A DNA stretch of 64,000 nucleotides from Verrucomicrobiota bacterium. Its GTDB lineage: Bacteria; Verrucomicrobiota; Verrucomicrobiia; Limisphaerales; JAEYXS01. The DNA is taken from contig JAEYXS010000065.1 of assembly GCA_023431185.1 (NCBI GenBank), positions 124,001 through 188,000 on the forward strand, written 5' to 3'. Of the stretch, positions 60,858 through 64,000 are shown one piece after another. Below the pieces are notes generated by a model. That model had not been told where the DNA came from. It saw nothing but the letters and a program-made list of their open reading frames with translations, and made no database searches. A program made the position numbers and the translations under genes. Within the stretch, counting starts at the first letter, position 1; each line of letters starts with the position of its first letter.

Positions 60858-63800
60858 CTATTTCTTCTTCTTGAACAGGTCGAAGGGATTGATGGTGGCC
60901 GGCTTGTTCGTGGTGGTCTGCGAAGGTGCGTTCGTATCCGCCGGTTTGTTTGGCTGGCCGGTCAGGATGTTGCCGACGCCTTTGAGGATATTGTTGCCCT
61001 TTTCGCCGAGATCGATGGGGAGGGCACCGGCAGATTTGAGCAGCAGACCGGTGATGACGAGCTCTTTGATGTCGGCCTTAGGTTCGCCCAAGGTGCCTTT
61101 CAACGTCAGGAAGCTGGGCATCTGGATGAAGGCGTTCGTCGAATCGCGGTTGGCGATGGAGAAGTGCTTGGCCAGACCTTGAGCGAGCTGGAACTCCACG
61201 GGGTGATTCAAAGGAGAATTGGTCAGCACGTCAGCCATGGGAATCTTGCCATTCACATTGGCGATGAAGGCAGGGCTGAGAGCGGCGGCCTTTTGCAGAT
61301 CGATCGTGCCTTGGCCGATGACCACATTGGCGGCGACGGCGTTAAGCGGGGATTGCAGAACTTCCGGCACGCGCAGGACCAGGGCCACGGCGGCGATGAC
61401 GGGGTAGAACGCGCCTTTCTCGATCAACTGGATGTTGGCGTTGGTGAAGTTGAGGGAAATGTTGCCAGTGAGGTTTTTCTGCAAACTCTTGTCGGTGGTG
61501 CCGGCGCCTTTGATGGCGATATCGGCGAACATGTCACCAGCCGCCCGGCCTTTGTATTCTTGGGCGAAGCTATTGGCCAAGGGGGCGAGGGGAACCTTGT
61601 CCGCCTTGGCGCTGATGTCATAGCGATAGCCGGGGACGCTGAGGTCCACGTCCACCCGGGCGCTGACGGGCGCGCCGTTGAGCGTCAGTTTGGCCGGTTC
61701 GATCTTCACCTGACCGCCATCCAGCAGCAACGTGGTCTGCCAGTTCTCCGCTGCGATCTCGCGCAGATAGAGTTTCTTTAGGTCGAGTTCGGCTTTGAAA
61801 TCTTTGAAAGGCAGCGTCACAGCCTCGGGTTCTTTGTTCGGATCAGCGGCAGGGGCAGGGGCGGAGGCAGCGGGTTTGGCAGTATCGCCGGAAGTGCCAG
61901 CGAAGAGGTCGTAGTAGCGAGTCAGATCGAGGCCGTCCGACGCGATCTTCACGCTGCCGGTGATGGCGTTGGATTTTGAAGAGTCGATCTTGCCGCTGAG
62001 ATTGAGGACGTTTTTGGCGCGCTCGGTCGGGGTCAGATTCAACTGCACGGTGCGGAGGTTCAGCACTTGCTTGTCCATACCGGCATCCAGCGTGGCCACG
62101 GCGCTCAATGTCTCCTTGGGCAGTTTACCGGCCTTGTCGGTGACGAGCAGGCGGGTCATCTGCAGATCGGCTTTCACGCCGGATTCAGCAGTTGGATTCA
62201 AGGTGAGCGTGCCTTTGGAATTGATGGTGAGCGAGGTGAGCTTGGCATCCGTCAGGAAAGGATCGAGCACAGCGGCCAGGAGGTTCTCATTCAGATTGCC
62301 GAGCGTGTAATCGAATTTGCCCGTGGAATTCGTGGTGTTGTAAGTGCCGCTGAAGTCGAGGCTGCCGGCGGCTTTACCGGCGTGCTGGAGGGAGACCGCC
62401 AGCGTGGGGGTGATCACTTGCTGGGTGGAGATGTTCACCGTGAGATCGGCGGCCAGCTGCAGATCATCGAGGCGCAGGTCCGCGATTTTGCCGGTGACAT
62501 TGGCGACGACGTTGCCTTTGTAGGATTTGAAGTTTTGCGTAGTGAACTTGCCCTTGAGCGCGGTGTTGATCGGGGCTGCATTCTTGTCGTCGGAGACCAA
62601 AGTCAGGTTCTTGGCTGTAGTCTGGAAGCTGGAGTTGATCTCTTTGCCGCCGTTTGCGAAGGAGATGTCGACATTGGCATCCACCAAGCCCGCGCTGGCG
62701 ACGGCCCCGATGATAGGTTTCCAATCGGCGAGGTTGAGCTGGCTGAGTTTTAGGCTGAGAGAGGCATCGCCACTGACATCGCCGGCAGCGGAGAGCTTGA
62801 TGGGTTGAGTGATGGCAAGAGTCAGCAAGGGTTTGTTCTTTTGCTGCGAAGTGACGCTTAGCTTGTCGATCTGCGTGAAGGAGTTGGTGCCGTCGAGATT
62901 GTGCTGCAGCGAATATTCAGCGGCAATGTCCAGCGGAGTGACTTGCTGCTTGTCTTTGATAAGCGTGAATTTCTGCGCGTTGAACTGGCCGTTCACGGAG
63001 ACGAGGGTGAAACCCTTGGAGACGACCACCACATTGCTGCTGGAGATCTGGGTGCTGCCGAAGTCGTAGCCGATGGCGGCGCCCACCAGATTGAGCACGC
63101 GTTTGCCAAGCGGTTCCACGTTGAGGTTCAGCTTCACTTCACCTTTGTCCAGATCCATGGGGCCGCTCACGGTGATGGCGCCAAGAGCTTCCGCGTTCTG
63201 GTTGAATTCCAGGCGCAGGCTCTTCACTTCGGTGGGGGAGACTTCCGTGTTCAGGGTCGCGATGAAGCCTGCCAGATCGGCGAAGGTGCCGGTGGTTTTG
63301 CCGACGGTGAGTTCAGTTTTGCCTTTGATGCTCTGGGGCTGTAAATCGGTTGTGATGAGGAACTCAAGGTTCGCGGCGGCTTTGGCTTCCAGGCGATTAG
63401 GCGCATTCGATTTCGTGAGTTGCTGATCGAACACGATATCGCTGGCGAGCTGCAGCTTGCCAGCGATGCCGGAGATGACTTGATCGACTGAAAGGTTGAT
63501 GCTGGCGAGCTCGATGGTCTGCCTGCCACCGTCCTTGAGCGTTTGCGCAAAAGTGAAATGGGCGTTCTCCAGCGAGATGTTCTTCAAGTCGAGTTTTGGT
63601 TTTTCACCGGGCTCGGCAGTGTCGGGCTTCGCGGGTTGCTCGCTCGCGTTGAGGGCCTGCATGATCGGGTCGAGATTCGAGGAGCCGTCGGCATTCTGCA
63701 CGATGCTGACTTTGGGGGATTGCACCTTGAGTTCGGAGACGTTCAGTTTGCCGCCGATGATGTTCATGAGGCTGTAGCGGACACTGGCGGAATCGGCGGT

Positions 63801-64000
63801 GAGCAGGGGCTCGCCAGTGGTCGTGACCTTCAGGCCGCGCAGGGAGACGGCGGAGAAGGGGCTGACGGAGAGGTCATCCACCGTGATGATGGCATTCAAC
63901 GTTTGGCCCGCCTTGGGGAGGACGAAGGACTTGATGAAATAGGCGCTGGTCAGGAAGAAATAGAGGATCATCGGCAGACCGATGAGCACTGCGGCCAGAA
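60858..64000 (-). CDS. AsmA-like protein, N-terminus beyond the window
   Basis: At least 1043 residues are visible. The frame continues to the window edge through a hydrophobic stretch (LAAVLIGLPMILYFFLTSAYF), so the true start lies outside and the GTG at 63989 is not trusted. After the N-terminal membrane anchor come long beta-rich repeats typical of AsmA/TamB-like proteins (VDDLSVSPFSAVSLRGLKVTT) and the AsmA C-terminal region near GAGTTDKSLQKNLTGNISL. The protein ends with a basic tail (FDLFKKKK). AsmA-like proteins bridge the inner and outer membranes and are linked to phospholipid transport, which supports a Gram-negative-type envelope. A hairpin terminator follows. Confidence 0.85.
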   Translation of the reverse strand, partial: LAAVLIGLPMILYFFLTSAYFIKSFVLPKAGQTLNAIITVDDLSVSPFSAVSLRGLKVTTTGEPLLTADSASVRYSLMNIIGGKLNVSELKVQSPKVSIVQNADGSSNLDPIMQALNASEQPAKPDTAEPGEKPKLDLKNISLENAHFTFAQTLKDGGRQTIELASINLSVDQVISGIAGKLQLASDIVFDQQLTKSNAPNRLEAKAAANLEFLITTDLQPQSIKGKTELTVGKTTGTFADLAGFIATLNTEVSPTEVKSLRLEFNQNAEALGAITVSGPMDLDKGEVKLNLNVEPLGKRVLNLVGAAIGYDFGSTQISSSNVVVVSKGFTLVSVNGQFNAQKFTLIKDKQQVTPLDIAAEYSLQHNLDGTNSFTQIDKLSVTSQQKNKPLLTLAITQPIKLSAAGDVSGDASLSLKLSQLNLADWKPIIGAVASAGLVDANVDISFANGGKEINSSFQTTAKNLTLVSDDKNAAPINTALKGKFTTQNFKSYKGNVVANVTGKIADLRLDDLQLAADLTVNISTQQVITPTLAVSLQHAGKAAGSLDFSGTYNTTNSTGKFDYTLGNLNENLLAAVLDPFLTDAKLTSLTINSKGTLTLNPTAESGVKADLQMTRLLVTDKAGKLPKETLSAVATLDAGMDKQVLNLRTVQLNLTPTERAKNVLNLSGKIDSSKSNAITGSVKIASDGLDLTRYYDLFAGTSGDTAKPAASAPAPAADPNKEPEAVTLPFKDFKAELDLKKLYLREIAAENWQTTLLLDGGQVKIEPAKLTLNGAPVSARVDVDLSVPGYRYDISAKADKVPLAPLANSFAQEYKGRAAGDMFADIAIKGAGTTDKSLQKNLTGNISLNFTNANIQLIEKGAFYPVIAAVALVLRVPEVLQSPLNAVAANVVIGQGTIDLQKAAALSPAFIANVNGKIPMADVLTNSPLNHPVEFQLAQGLAKHFSIANRDSTNAFIQMPSFLTLKGTLGEPKADIKELVITGLLLKSAGALPIDLGEKGNNILKGVGNILTGQPNKPADTNAPSQTTTNKPATINPFDLFKKKK

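Overview
The window reads as chromosomal DNA of a Verrucomicrobia-like bacterium (PVC group), with moderately high GC. This is an inference. It rests on the DUF1501 / DUF1549-DUF1553 / cytochrome-WD40 gene set, which is typical of Planctomycetes and Verrucomicrobia, on a DUF4159-MoxR-DUF58-VWA operon, on a complex I operon with two NuoM genes, and on several intergenic repeat types. No rRNA, tRNA, CRISPR array, transposase or prophage was recognised.

Layout. (1) 1-9946, plus strand: the 3' part of a respiratory complex I operon, nuoD(end)-[macro-domain gene]-nuoI-H-J-K-L-M1-M2-N, mostly with 4-base stop/start overlaps. NuoL has an extended lateral helix and NuoM is duplicated, which matches the '2M' complex I architecture. 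(2) 10003-17782, minus strand: secreted or periplasmic proteins, namely a PQQ-type beta-propeller, a Tat-exported DUF1501 protein, a DUF1549/DUF1553 multi-domain cytochrome-like protein, and a heme-WD40-coiled-coil protein. (3) 18090-24878: small and housekeeping genes. These are two tandem single-span proteins with an L7/L12-C-terminal-like motif, two Sel1 proteins, a minus-strand cluster Sel1-KptA-NADAR-CCA nucleotidyltransferase that looks like an RNA-end/ADP-ribose operon, a CnoX-like thioredoxin, an alkyltransferase-like protein and YacG. (4) 25037-37440, plus strand: DUF4159, MoxR ATPase, DUF58, BatA-like VWA, a 1294-residue coiled-coil/Gly-Gln-rich membrane protein, a VWA/amidotransferase-like membrane protein and a caspase-fold protein without cysteine in its mature part. 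(5) 37550-44867: two overlapping cyclic-nucleotide-binding-domain proteins, CvfB-like S1 protein, a divergent transketolase, a beta-CASP metallo-hydrolase, ApaG and an M14-type peptidase. (6) 45616-58011: a surface-carbohydrate region with LhgO-type oxidase, NAD-dependent epimerase, HddC-like nucleotidyltransferase, Nudix hydrolase, HddA-like sugar kinase, a split ThDP E1-alpha/E1-beta pair, a DegT-fold enzyme whose catalytic Lys is His, a B12/radical-SAM enzyme and several glycosyltransferases plus a methyltransferase. (7) 58062-64000, minus strand: HupE/UreJ-like membrane protein, M20 dipeptidase and an AsmA-like protein cut by the window edge.

The most interesting candidates are the split-E1 plus ColD-like (Lys to His) enzyme set inside the heptose/sugar cluster, which could make a 3-deoxy and possibly carbon-branched sugar; the KptA-NADAR-CCA operon; and the macro-domain gene inside the complex I operon together with a second NuoM that lacks the usual TM7 lysine. 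Functions are assigned by recognising motifs by eye. No database search was run.
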